Source: Saprospiraceae bacterium
Lineage (GTDB): Bacteria; Bacteroidota; Bacteroidia; Chitinophagales; Saprospiraceae
Length of the DNA stretch: 58,659 nt
Reading direction: 5' to 3'
Assembly: GCA_016787525.1 (NCBI GenBank)
Contig: JAEUUP010000111.1
Coordinates: 1-58,659 of the forward strand
Shown here one piece after another: positions 15,588 through 24,109 of the stretch. Within the stretch, counting starts at the first letter, position 1, and every line of letters starts with the position of its first letter. A program made the position numbers and the translations under genes. The notes under the pieces were generated by a model. The model ran no database searches and was not told the DNA's origin. It saw only the letters and a program-made list of their open reading frames with translations.

Positions 15588-16289
15588 TCAACTGATTAAA
15601 AAAATAGTAGGACGCTTATGCAGGTCTGGAATCGCTGTTTTTTTCCATTCAGCAATGGTTTTTGACATCAAATACTGAGGGGGGGCCGTCAAGTCAGCAG
15701 CGATGCACAGTTTGGTATTCGGTTGTAAAACCTGTAAAGCTGTTTCAATCAAAGCCTTATTGCGGTAGGGGGTTTCTATGAAAATCTGCGCTTGTTTGGT
15801 ACGTCGTGCTATATCTTCTAAGCGTTTCAAATCTTTGCCAATTTCGCCTTTTTTAGCAGACAAATAACCATGAAACTGGAACGATTGTCCGTTGAAACCA
15901 GAACCCATCAATGCCAGCAAAATGGAACTGGGTCCTACCAAAGGCACAACTTCATAACTTTTTCGATGCGCCCATTCGACAATGATTGCTCCTGGGTCTG
16001 CAACGCCAGGGCAACCTGCTTCGGACATAATGCCAATGCTTTTACCAGAACTAAGAATTTTATTAATTTCTTGAAAATCAACGGATTGTGAGTATTCGCC
16101 TATCTCAAAAACAGCCACGCTACTGAGGGGGTAGGGTGGCTGTGTGGCTTTGATAAAATGCCGTGCCGTCTTAGCACGTTCGACGATAAAAGTATCGAGG
16201 CGGTGAATAATTTCGACGACATACTGCGGAATGGTATGCAAAGCCTCTTCGCCTAATGGCGTTGGTATGAGATAAAATTTACCTTTCAT
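15588..16289 (-). CDS. RsmI-like SAM-dependent methyltransferase
   Basis: 233 residues of the tetrapyrrole-methylase fold. KFYLIPTPLGE at the start, GIMSEAGCPGVADPGA (about 87-102) and VVPLVGPSSILLALMGSGFNGQSFQFHGYL (about 114-143) match the RsmI family, which 2'-O-methylates C1402 of 16S rRNA. It is a short relative lacking the usual C-terminal domain, so the rRNA target is inferred. The start overlaps the end of the upstream kinase gene by 4 bases. Two TACTGAGGGG copies are inside. Confidence 0.8.
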   Translation of the reverse strand: MKGKFYLIPTPLGEEALHTIPQYVVEIIHRLDTFIVERAKTARHFIKATQPPYPLSSVAVFEIGEYSQSVDFQEINKILSSGKSIGIMSEAGCPGVADPGAIIVEWAHRKSYEVVPLVGPSSILLALMGSGFNGQSFQFHGYLSAKKGEIGKDLKRLEDIARRTKQAQIFIETPYRNKALIETALQVLQPNTKLCIAADLTAPPQYLMSKTIAEWKKTAIPDLHKRPTIFLIS

Positions 16290-17035
16290 TCGCTTTCGGC
16301 TGCATAGACTGCTGCACCAATGATGCCCGCACTGTTCAAGAGTGTGGCGGGTTCAACAGGTGTTTCAATCGTTATTTTACCTTTGAATTCATCAAAATAT
16401 TTGCTCGAACCGCCTCCTAACAAGATAAGTGAAGGTTGGAGATATAAATCCAATTTTTGTAAGTATTCGTTGAAACGTTTGCCCCATTTTTTCCAAGACA
16501 ATTCTTCTTTTTTGCGGATAGAATCAGCAGCATATTTTTCAGCAATCAAGTCGGTTTTCATCAAAATATGACCAAATTCGGTATTGCGCAACAAATGACC
16601 GTCAGTGAAAACAGCACTACCAAGCCCCGTTCCGATGGTGATGAGAACAACTGTTCCCATTTTGTCCTTGCCTTTTCCGAAGCGCATTTCTGCCATGCCT
16701 GCTGCATCGGCATCGTTGAGTGCGATGACTGGACAACCCGTAGCAGCGTTCACTACAGTTTCGATATTGCAACCAATCCATGATGGATGCAAGTTTGCTG
16801 CCGTCAAAGCAATGCCCTTTTTTACGACAGAGGGAAAGCCGATGCCAATTTTGCCTTGATAATTAAAGTTTTTCACTATTTCGGCAATTGCGTTGGCTGC
16901 ATTTTCAGGTGTGCTGGGGTCAGGCATAGGCACACGGAAGCGTTCGCCGACAAATTCTCCTGTTTCGATGTTCACCAAAGCACCTTTGATGCCAGAAGCA
17001 CCTACGTCAATGCCTAAAAGGTTTCTCGTTTGCAT
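16286..17035 (-). CDS. ppgK: ROK-type polyphosphate/ATP glucokinase
   Basis: 249 residues. [14 protein letters not shown] (about 8-21) is the phosphate-binding motif, followed by [23 protein letters not shown] (catalytic Asp near 104) and [15 protein letters not shown]. Length and motifs match polyphosphate glucokinases, which phosphorylate glucose with polyphosphate or ATP. Translationally coupled to the RsmI-like gene downstream. Confidence 0.82.
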   Translation of the reverse strand: MQTRNLLGIDVGASGIKGALVNIETGEFVGERFRVPMPDPSTPENAANAIAEIVKNFNYQGKIGIGFPSVVKKGIALTAANLHPSWIGCNIETVVNAATGCPVIALNDADAAGMAEMRFGKGKDKMGTVVLITIGTGLGSAVFTDGHLLRNTEFGHILMKTDLIAEKYAADSIRKKEELSWKKWGKRFNEYLQKLDLYLQPSLILLGGGSSKYFDEFKGKITIETPVEPATLLNSAGIIGAAVYAAESE

Positions 17036-17059
17036 GATGTCTGTAAGTTGGATTTTTCG

Positions 17060-17950
17060 TTATTTGATGACTCTTACTTTCATTTTTACATCTTTCGCAG
17101 GGCGATCACGTCCGTCTTTTTGGGCGGCTGCAATCTTGTCAATGACTTCTAAACCCTTGACTACATGCCCAAAAACAGTGTATTCGCGGTCAAGAAAAGG
17201 CGTTCCACCTATTTCTGCATACATTTTTTTCTGTTCGGCTGTGTAGTGAATCCCTTTCATACCTTCGATGCGTTTAATCATAGCATCGTCCACAGGTTTG
17301 CCTTGAACGATGTAAAATTGTGAGCCACTTGAAGCTTTTTTCGGATTTGCGGCATCGCCCATGCGTGCTGCCGCCAATGCTCCTTTGACATGAACCAACG
17401 AATCAACAAACTCGGCAGGCACGGTGTAGCCCGGTCCACCCATGCCCAGAGGCTGTCCAGCCGCAGCAGATTTTGAGTCGGGGTCTCCGCCTTGAATCAT
17501 AAATTCGCTGATGATCCGATGGAATAAAGTACCATCATAAAAGCCCTGTTCAGCCAATTTTGTGAAATTGTCTCGATGCTGAGGTGTGGCATTAGAGAGT
17601 TCAACGAGCATTGTGCCATAGTCTGTTTCGATTTCGACGAGGCATTTCAATGGTGCGTCAATGTGGATGTTTTGTTTTGTAACACTCATTTTTTTTCCTT
17701 TATACGCTTTGAGGATAACTGTATAGTTACCCGAATGTTTATATTCGTGTTGAGCGACAGAGTCTGTTATTTTTTTTCCGTCGCCAAAATCCCATTCGTA
17801 ACGTTCTGCTTTTTGCGATTTATTTTGGAAAGTCACTTTTGCAGGAGCTGTTTTTTCAGCCTCTTTGATGACAAAATTAGCGATTGGTTTGGAGCAAGAT
17901 GTAATGGTTAGAGCCGCAATCGTTAAAATGTGTAAAAAATTGATTTTCAT
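17060..17950 (-). CDS. Lipoprotein cyclophilin with PKD domain
   Basis: 296 residues. Lipobox with Cys at about 19 (TITSC), a PKD-type beta-sandwich at about 30-95 ([10 protein letters not shown]), then a cyclophilin peptidyl-prolyl isomerase domain (about 105-296) with [26 protein letters not shown] and an [15 protein letters not shown] ending. It would help fold exported proteins in the periplasm. The insert after the QFYIVQG motif (about 40 residues) is longer than in the shortest cyclophilins. Confidence 0.9.
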   Translation of the reverse strand: MKINFLHILTIAALTITSCSKPIANFVIKEAEKTAPAKVTFQNKSQKAERYEWDFGDGKKITDSVAQHEYKHSGNYTVILKAYKGKKMSVTKQNIHIDAPLKCLVEIETDYGTMLVELSNATPQHRDNFTKLAEQGFYDGTLFHRIISEFMIQGGDPDSKSAAAGQPLGMGGPGYTVPAEFVDSLVHVKGALAAARMGDAANPKKASSGSQFYIVQGKPVDDAMIKRIEGMKGIHYTAEQKKMYAEIGGTPFLDREYTVFGHVVKGLEVIDKIAAAQKDGRDRPAKDVKMKVRVIK

Positions 17951-17986
17951 TATTTTAAATGACTATTTGCTTAAAAGAAAATTAAA

Positions 17987-18046
17987 TTTAAACAGAGAAT
18001 GAATAGGCTATTCGTTCGATAATCTATTCATTCTCTGTTGTTTAAA
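17987..18046. terminator. Hairpin between the FAH-family and cyclophilin genes
   Basis: Arms TTTAAACAGAGAATGAATAG and its near complement with one extra TTG. It lies upstream of the cyclophilin start and downstream of nothing on the plus strand, so it may be a promoter-side structure or a worn repeat. Confidence 0.55.
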
Positions 18047-18136
18047 CTTTTTACGTCTGTCAAAAAAGATGGACAAAGTTATAAATGTTTATGGAAAAGG
18101 GCGTTTACTGAGGGGTATATTCTCCAGCCGCGATTG

Positions 18137-18745
18137 TCATTTTATCTCGCAAGTCAACAACTTTTCACCCTCTAAATAACCTTCCAAAATGTCGCCAACT
18201 TTGACAGGTCCAACACCCGCAGGCGTGCCTGTGTAAATCAAATCACCTTGCTGAAGTGTGAAAAATTGTGAAATATAAGACACCAAAGTGTCAAAACTGA
18301 ATATTAAGTCGGCTGTTGTACCTATTTGGACGGCTTCACCATTCTTCGTGAGTTGGAATTTTATTGCCGCCGTATCAAAATTACTGAGGGGTCTGAAATC
18401 GCTCAAAACGGCGGAATTGTCAAAGGCCTTCGCCAATTCCCAAGGTTGTCCTTTGGCTTTGAGTTGGTCTTGAATATCGCGCGCCGTGAAATCAATACCC
18501 AAAGCAATGTTTTCGTAATAACGGTGCGCAAATTCAGGCTGAATAGCTTTGCCGTTTTTTGAGATTTTTAATACAATTTCCAACTCATGATGCAGATTTT
18601 GTGTAAAATCTGGATAAAACATAGGTTTTCCGTCTAACAACAAAGCTGTTGGCGGCTTCATGAAAATCAATGGCTTAGTCGGAATAGCATTGTTAAGCTC
18701 TTTAGCATGTTCGGCATAATTGCGCCCGATACAAAATATTTTCAT
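18137..18745 (-). CDS. Fumarylacetoacetate hydrolase family protein
   Basis: 202 residues. CIGRNYAEHAKELNN at the start, FMKPPTALL, HHELEIVLKI (metal-binding Glu pair), GIDFTARDIQ and TGTPAGVGPV are the FAH-family hallmarks in order. Members hydrolyse or decarboxylate acylpyruvates; the exact substrate cannot be read from sequence. Short, single-domain form. Confidence 0.9.
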   Translation of the reverse strand: MKIFCIGRNYAEHAKELNNAIPTKPLIFMKPPTALLLDGKPMFYPDFTQNLHHELEIVLKISKNGKAIQPEFAHRYYENIALGIDFTARDIQDQLKAKGQPWELAKAFDNSAVLSDFRPLSNFDTAAIKFQLTKNGEAVQIGTTADLIFSFDTLVSYISQFFTLQQGDLIYTGTPAGVGPVKVGDILEGYLEGEKLLTCEIK

Positions 18746-18779
18746 AATCGTTGATTGGTTATTTCGTTAGTTGTTAATT

Positions 18780-19691
18780 TTAAAAACCAACATTCGCATA
18801 TTTAGACGCGTTAGCAGCGTCAATTTTTTTCATAATTTCTAAAAACCTATTTTTCTGGTCAGGTGCTGCTCCTTTGAATATTTCGACCAATTCATCCGCT
18901 TTTGTCAATGAAAACATCCGAACAGCCAAGGTGTTTGGATAACCTTGATGTGCTTCATCCATACGCTCCAATGCTTGCAAAATCATTGTTTTGCAGCGAT
19001 TCATGTCCGTTGTTGCATAATCTAAACCCAAACGGTGATACTCATAGATACCTTGACGGAATCCTTTTAAACGAGGACTCAGCATATTTTCAACAAACCA
19101 GTAACGATTTTGATTACCCAATTCCTTCCCTTTCCACTCGCTTTTAGCCGCTTCTGGTAAAATATTATAAATGTCTTGAGCTGTCTGCCAATACAAATCG
19201 CCGCCATTTGGAGCGAAAGAATCATAGTCCATTGCCAAAATGACATACATATAGTAGCCAATCGTTGCTGTCAAATTGTCTGTAAAATTATTTTTATTGA
19301 ATTGCAAGGGCTGAAACTGCTCATAACTGAACGAAATTGCTTTATCTAAGTGAATGAAAAGCGGTGTTGTCGCATCTGTACCGTACACAGGGCGATTGAC
19401 TTGGATGGTCAATTTGACAGTAAAATCCTTTTGTGTGTTTTCATTGTCAATTGTCATTTGAATTGTACCTGTCAGTCGCTCATTTTGTTCAAAAATATCG
19501 TCTGTCCATTTTGTACCATTAACCAATTCTTTCAAAGCATTTTCCAAACTGACGAATACCTTTGGGTCTGCCAAACGAACGGTTGGGTTCAACACTTTGA
19601 CCGTAAAATTAAACTCTTGCGCTTGCAAAACGCCTCCCCTCAGTACGAGAGCAAGAAAAACAATAGTGGAAAGAAGCCGTTGTAGTTTCAT
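18780..19691 (-). CDS. porD: DUF4835 protein, T9SS-associated PorD-like
   Basis: 303 residues. Signal peptide ending LQAQEFNF, then the family pattern VLNPTVRLADPKVFVSLENALKELVNGTKWT and YYMYVILAMDYDSFAPNGGDLYWQTAQDIYN. DUF4835 proteins are restricted to Bacteroidota and are often called PorD for a link to type IX secretion. The neighbours coaBC, the omega subunit gene and bamD form a gene order common in the phylum. The name rests on this family link, not on a tested role. Confidence 0.75.
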   Translation of the reverse strand: MKLQRLLSTIVFLALVLRGGVLQAQEFNFTVKVLNPTVRLADPKVFVSLENALKELVNGTKWTDDIFEQNERLTGTIQMTIDNENTQKDFTVKLTIQVNRPVYGTDATTPLFIHLDKAISFSYEQFQPLQFNKNNFTDNLTATIGYYMYVILAMDYDSFAPNGGDLYWQTAQDIYNILPEAAKSEWKGKELGNQNRYWFVENMLSPRLKGFRQGIYEYHRLGLDYATTDMNRCKTMILQALERMDEAHQGYPNTLAVRMFSLTKADELVEIFKGAAPDQKNRFLEIMKKIDAANASKYANVGF

Positions 19692-19822
19692 CTTTTTTTG
19701 ATGTTTAATGAGCTACTAATTACGCTAATTAACGAATTATACGAATTTAAATCTTCGTGCAATCTGTAACCCTTTTACTTTAATATACTTACAGTTTTTT
19801 TATCAAATATACAAATCAATAC

Positions 19823-20025
19823 CAATACTTCGGTAATTCTTTAGTTGAAAAACGGCGGCTTCGCCGCCGAAAAAAGGGAGGATGGAGCGAGATGTTTTAT
19901 TTTTTTGAATTGTGGGCGCAGCCCACAATTCAAAAAAATAAAACATCTCGCTCCAAAAGGTCTCTTTGCCGCCGAAGGCGGCTATTTTAAGTTATTTTAG
20001 GTACTAAACAATTACCGAACTATTG
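19823..20025. mobile_element. 203-bp palindromic MITE-like element, copy 1
   Basis: Ends are inverted repeats (CAATACTTCGGTAATT on the left; CAATAGTTCGGTAATT read from the right). The centre is a palindrome of about 70 bp (GGAGCGAGATGTTTTATT and complement) and hairpins of GGCGGC/GCCGCC flank it. No coding capacity. A second copy of equal length lies inverted at 22932-23134. Confidence 0.85.
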
Positions 20026-20093
20026 AATACACTACCCGTAAAAATCCATTTAATCTATTAACCCGTACAATCCGTGGCTTTTCACCTAATATC

Positions 20094-21272
20094 CTAATAC
20101 AGCTTTATTAGTTCTTCAACAATATCTTTTGCGACATCGCCCTTATTTTTCAAATCAAAAACTTTAAACGTATGCTCATCAAAAATGATGCTGATTTTAT
20201 TGGTATCGCTGTTAAAACCTGCGCCAGCATCGCGCATCGAATTCAATACGATAAAATCAAAATTCTTTCTTTTCAATTTCGAGACAGCGTTTGAAAACTC
20301 ATCGTTGGTTTCTAATGCAAAGCCAACGATGCGTTGATGCGCTTGTTTCATCGTGCCGAGATGAGCAGCTATGTCAGGTGTTTTTTCCAATTCAATGGTC
20401 AGATTGGCTTCTTTTTTCTTTATTTTAACGTCAGATACTTCTTTTGGACGATAATCTGCCACAGCTGCTGCTAAAATAGCCGCATCATGTGTCGGAAATT
20501 CGGCTGTTGCCAACTCGAACATTTGCTGCGCCGATTCAACTTTTAGCGTTTTTACTGAGGGGTGCGTTGCTGTCAATTTTGTTGGTCCTGAAATCAAAGT
20601 TACTTCTGCACCGCACTCTGCCAATTCTTCCGCAATCGCAAAACCCATCTTGCCCGACGAACGATTGCCAATGAAACGCACAGGGTCGAGTGCCTCGTAT
20701 GTCGGACCAGCCGTTACGAGTATTTTTTTATTTAAAAGGTCTTTTTTGGGTGCAAAAAACACCTCGACACAGCGCACAATGTCTTCGGGTTCAGCCATAC
20801 GTCCGTTGCCCACCAAACCACTTGCCAATTCGCCATGACCGACTGGAATAATCATGCAACCATCCCCCCTCAGTAAATCGAGGTTTCGGCGTGTCGAGCC
20901 ATGCGTCCACATATCCAAATCCATGGCAGGTGCAACAAAAACAGGGCAACGAGCCGAAAGATAAGTCGCCGTTACGATGTTGTCTGCGATACCTGTTGCC
21001 ATTTTTGCCAACGTCGTAGCAGTAGCAGGTGCAACGACCATCGCATCAGCCCACAAGCCGAGTTCGACGTGGTTGTTCCAAGCGTTTTCAGAGATGATTT
21101 CAGAAATGACAGGAAGTTTTGAAAGGGTCGAAAGCGTGAGTGGTGTGATGAATTGCCGGGCAGAGTCCGTCATGAGAATTTGTACTTCATGCCCGTTTTT
21201 GACCCAAAGTCGAGTCAAAAAAGCGGATTTATAAGCGGCAATGCTGCCCGAAATGGCGAGGATAATTTTCAT
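20094..21272 (-). CDS. coaBC: Bifunctional phosphopantothenoylcysteine decarboxylase / phosphopantothenate-cysteine ligase
   Basis: About 392 residues from the ATG at 21272. CoaC half: [16 protein letters not shown], the active-site histidine in [10 protein letters not shown], and the cysteine-bearing lid near [17 protein letters not shown]. CoaB half: [29 protein letters not shown] and AAVADYRP. Together they convert phosphopantothenate and cysteine to phosphopantetheine in CoA synthesis. A start 16 codons earlier is possible but lacks family similarity. Two dispersed 10-mers occur, one in each orientation. Confidence 0.95.
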   Translation of the reverse strand: MKIILAISGSIAAYKSAFLTRLWVKNGHEVQILMTDSARQFITPLTLSTLSKLPVISEIISENAWNNHVELGLWADAMVVAPATATTLAKMATGIADNIVTATYLSARCPVFVAPAMDLDMWTHGSTRRNLDLLRGDGCMIIPVGHGELASGLVGNGRMAEPEDIVRCVEVFFAPKKDLLNKKILVTAGPTYEALDPVRFIGNRSSGKMGFAIAEELAECGAEVTLISGPTKLTATHPSVKTLKVESAQQMFELATAEFPTHDAAILAAAVADYRPKEVSDVKIKKKEANLTIELEKTPDIAAHLGTMKQAHQRIVGFALETNDEFSNAVSKLKRKNFDFIVLNSMRDAGAGFNSDTNKISIIFDEHTFKVFDLKNKGDVAKDIVEELIKLY

Positions 21273-21353
21273 TAAGTATGACTGATAACTTATGAAGTAT
21301 GAAGTTTGAGCGTCATTCATACTTCATACTTCATACTTCACACTTAACAAAGA

Positions 21354-21695
21354 TTACTTTTTCTTTCTGTCTTCCGCAGGGTAGCGGTAGTGAATTTCAC
21401 CTTTCATAAACTCATCGAGTGCGATGACTGAGGGGTTCGGCAAACGCTCATAGAACTTCGAAATTTCGATTTGTTCTTTGTTTTCTTGCACTTCCTCAAT
21501 GGTATCGGTATTGATGGTGAACTCTTGCAATTTGTTGTTCAACTCGTGTTTCAAATCCACTGCCAATTGGCGGGCGCGTTTTGTAACCACATTGAGTGAC
21601 TCATAAATATTACCTGTACCAGCAACAACTGCTAAGATGTCACGTGCTTGCACATTTGGGTCAAGACCTTGAACTTTGGTTTTGATGTCTGACAT
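21354..21695 (-). CDS. rpoZ: RNA polymerase omega-like subunit
   Basis: 113 residues. The segment NIYESLNVVTKRARQLAVDLK carries the omega/Rpb6 contact motif, and the tail IALDEFMKGEIHYRYPAEDRKKK is typical of the Bacteroidota form. It helps assemble RNA polymerase. The first 35 bases overlap the end of bamD, and coaBC follows: the usual order in the phylum. Confidence 0.9.
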   Translation of the reverse strand: MSDIKTKVQGLDPNVQARDILAVVAGTGNIYESLNVVTKRARQLAVDLKHELNNKLQEFTINTDTIEEVQENKEQIEISKFYERLPNPSVIALDEFMKGEIHYRYPAEDRKKK

Positions 21696-22497
21696 TGTTG
21701 AATTCTTTTATTTTATTATTTGCAATTTTTAAATAATTCTCAGCATCTTTTTGATGTCTGCTTGAGGGATATTTATCTTTAAAGTCTTTATATTTTTCTA
21801 AAACTAATTTAAAACGGTCTAATTGCTTTTCGTAAATTGAGTTTTTCGCAAACTCGTATTGGGCTTTCAGAATCAAAAAACGAATATCTTCGGCATTTGA
21901 TGTTTCTGGAAAATCTTTTAACAAATTTTCAAAAACCTGAATAGATGCTTGATAGTTCGACAAGTTGTAATAGAGTGTACCTTCGTCATAGGCTTTTTGT
22001 TCCATTTTATGACGCATTTCGTCAATCAATTTATTACACTCCTTCACACGCTTGCTTTCAGGGAAATTGTTTGTAAAATATTGAAACCCCTCAATCGCCT
22101 TCATCGAATTGTCTTGGTCGAGCCTAAAAGTAGGCGATTGTTTATAGTCCGAATAAGCGGCTTGAAACTCAGCGTCTTCTCGCAAAGGGGAATTGGCAAA
22201 AGTGGTCGCAAAGTTTTTAAAATAAAAATTCGCTGAGCCGTAATTTTTTTGAAAAAAATGGGTGTAAGCGTATTTGTACGAGATTTCTTCAAGGATATTT
22301 TGACCTTTCAAACTGGGCATAATCAACTCAAACAAAGATTGTGCTTTTGAGTAGTCGCCTTTCTCGTAGTATTCTAAACTTTTTTTAGTCAGCAACTTCA
22401 CGTCACCAGTTGCACGCAGCTTGTCAAATTCATTTTTGCAAGCTGTTGAAGCCAATAATAGGCTGAATAACAGGAGTGTTACGAAATTTTTCATCAT
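21661..22497 (-). CDS. bamD: Outer membrane assembly lipoprotein BamD
   Basis: 278 residues. Lipoprotein signal with Cys at about 20 (STAC), then TPR-like helices: YYEKGDYSKAQSLFELIMPSLKG, YAYTHFFQKNYGSANFYFKNFATTFANSP and FRLDQDNSMKAIEGFQYFTNNFPESKRVKECNKLI, as in BamD/YfiO. It assists insertion of beta-barrel proteins in the outer membrane. The stop lies inside the omega gene start, so the two are translationally linked. Confidence 0.9.
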   Translation of the reverse strand: MMKNFVTLLLFSLLLASTACKNEFDKLRATGDVKLLTKKSLEYYEKGDYSKAQSLFELIMPSLKGQNILEEISYKYAYTHFFQKNYGSANFYFKNFATTFANSPLREDAEFQAAYSDYKQSPTFRLDQDNSMKAIEGFQYFTNNFPESKRVKECNKLIDEMRHKMEQKAYDEGTLYYNLSNYQASIQVFENLLKDFPETSNAEDIRFLILKAQYEFAKNSIYEKQLDRFKLVLEKYKDFKDKYPSSRHQKDAENYLKIANNKIKEFNNVRHQNQSSRS

Positions 22498-22931
22498 TGG
22501 GCTGCAAAATTATACGTTTTATATGAGACTTTGCGGTTTTAGGCTTAAAAGTTTTTTTTGACCGCAAAACGCATATCGTCACTAACGCCTTGGGTCTGGA
22601 TTCCGTTGCGTTGGAGGGGTGAAAATTAGTTGGGTCTGACAATAACCTAAGCGAACAAGAGTGTTTTAACGCTTTCTCAGATTTAAAGATGAATTGTTAA
22701 AGTACTCCTCGTAGAAACTTCATTGAGGCATAAATCTTAATAGATATGTCTCGCTACAATTTGATACCGACATAAAAAAATACTAAACTCACTGTGTTTC
22801 CGCTCCGAAGATACGCCTATGCGTGTACCACCTTATCGCTCAATGAATCATACTCGGTTGAAAATAATGTGGGGAGATTGAGCAACAATGTGACGATTTT
22901 TTCTCGTCTGTTTAAGTCGAATTACTTTAAA
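22498..22931. other. Intergenic stretch, nothing recognised
   Basis: About 430 bases upstream of bamD and before the second palindromic element. I see no gene or clear structure; it should hold the bamD-rpoZ-coaBC promoter. Confidence 0.5.
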
Positions 22932-23134
22932 CAATAGTTCGGTAATTGTTTAGTACCTAAAATAACTTAAAATAGCCGCCTTCGGCGGCAAGGAAACCTT
23001 TTGGAGCGAGATGTTTTATTTTTTTGAATTGTGGGCTGCGCCCACAATTCAAAAAAATAAAACATCTCGCTCCATCCTCCCTTTTTTCGGCGGCGAAGCC
23101 GCCGTTTTTCAACTAAAGAATTACCGAAGTATTG
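22932..23134. mobile_element. 203-bp palindromic MITE-like element, copy 2 (inverted)
   Basis: Reverse complement of the element at 19823-20025 apart from a few bases; even the off-centre loop (GGGCTGCGCCC versus GGGCGCAGCCC) is mirrored. The pair encloses coaBC, rpoZ and bamD. Confidence 0.85.
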
Positions 23135-23255
23135 TTAAAACTTGTTTCAAATTATAATTTGGGGCGATGCCCTTTATTTTTTGACAGACTTTTGTGCCAA
23201 CATTAGTTATAAAACGATGTTTGAAGTATTTCCTAAAATTTAAACTTATTAAAAA

Positions 23256-23606
23256 ATGAAAAATTTAACCTTTGCGTATCTTCTATTTGTGGCGTTCACA
23301 GCTGCGAGTTGTTCAGTAACATCGAGTACACGCATCAAATCGAAAGAGAGTTTCGTATTGGGTAATAATGAACACGGTTCATTTGTTGTAAGAATGAAAA
23401 ACACGTCTCTGAGTAATCTGTCTTACTATGAAGCGCCTATCAGTGGTGGCACTCATTCGCCTCAAACCATCAAACCCAACCAAAGTGCGGTCATAAAAGT
23501 GGATAAAAATACGGCACTTGTTATTGACAATAAAACAAATATCTTGGCAACAGTGAAGTTGAAAATCACAGGCGATGTAGGGCTTTCAATGGGCTATAAA
23601 CAATAG
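23256..23606 (+). CDS. Small lipoprotein, unknown function
   Basis: 116 residues. Lipobox Cys at about 19 (TAASC). The rest looks like one small beta-rich domain (SYYEAPISGGTHSPQTIKPNQSAVIKVDKNTALVIDNKT). Not recognised as a named family. Stands alone between the second palindromic element and the caspase gene. Confidence 0.65.
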   Translation: MKNLTFAYLLFVAFTAASCSVTSSTRIKSKESFVLGNNEHGSFVVRMKNTSLSNLSYYEAPISGGTHSPQTIKPNQSAVIKVDKNTALVIDNKTNILATVKLKITGDVGLSMGYKQ

Positions 23607-23663
23607 ATTTGGAATCGTAACGCACATTGACGGAAATTGGAATTTTTTACAAATGTCTAATCC

Positions 23664-23779
23664 CCCCTCAGTAAACATATTTACAAAATTGGAATTTTCA
23701 TAAACGTTCGAGGATTAGGATAAGAAAGTCTCACTTTTCTTGACACAGTTTATTAATTTTGATATTTTTACTGAGGGGG
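23664..23779. terminator. Inverted pair of the dispersed 10-mer
   Basis: CCCCTCAGTA at 23664 and TACTGAGGGG at 23769 face each other about 95 bases apart, downstream of the small lipoprotein gene. They could form the ends of a long hairpin. Confidence 0.4.
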
Positions 23780-23837
23780 TCTCTTTTTTACTCTCCGAGA
23801 ATGAAAAAACATTTTGCTTACTCCATATCTTGCTGAC

Positions 23838-23982
23838 ATTCCGTTATTTTGAAGGTGGACAATCGCCTTGTTTCTCAAACGAAGGTCTCTATTCAAAAAT
23901 AACGGAATTATATACTTTGCGGTACAGGCTTTATAAGTCATTGATTGTCAACGCAACGGATACTTTAAAAGTATCCGTTGCG
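23838..23982. repeat. Two hairpins in non-coding DNA
   Basis: ATTCCGTTATTTT (23838-23850) pairs with AAAATAACGGAAT (23896-23908), and CGCAACGGATAC (23952-23963) pairs with GTATCCGTTGCG (23971-23982). They cover most of the gap 23607-24109. A 117-codon frame here (23740-24093) overlaps both hairpins and resembles nothing, so I read the region as non-coding. Confidence 0.6.
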
Positions 23983-24109
23983 TGGCGTTGTACCATAAAG
24001 TACATAATTTCGAAAAATAATTCTTTAACAGACGAAGAGAGTCTGTTTATTGAGAATACAAGTTTTTTTAAGACCCTTAAAGTACAAAATTAAGTCGAAT
24101 TTTGTAGCG

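Noticed and set aside
23740-24093. A 117-codon plus-strand frame
   Set aside because: It spans two strong hairpins and a 10-mer copy, begins without a clear start context and has no similarity I recognise.
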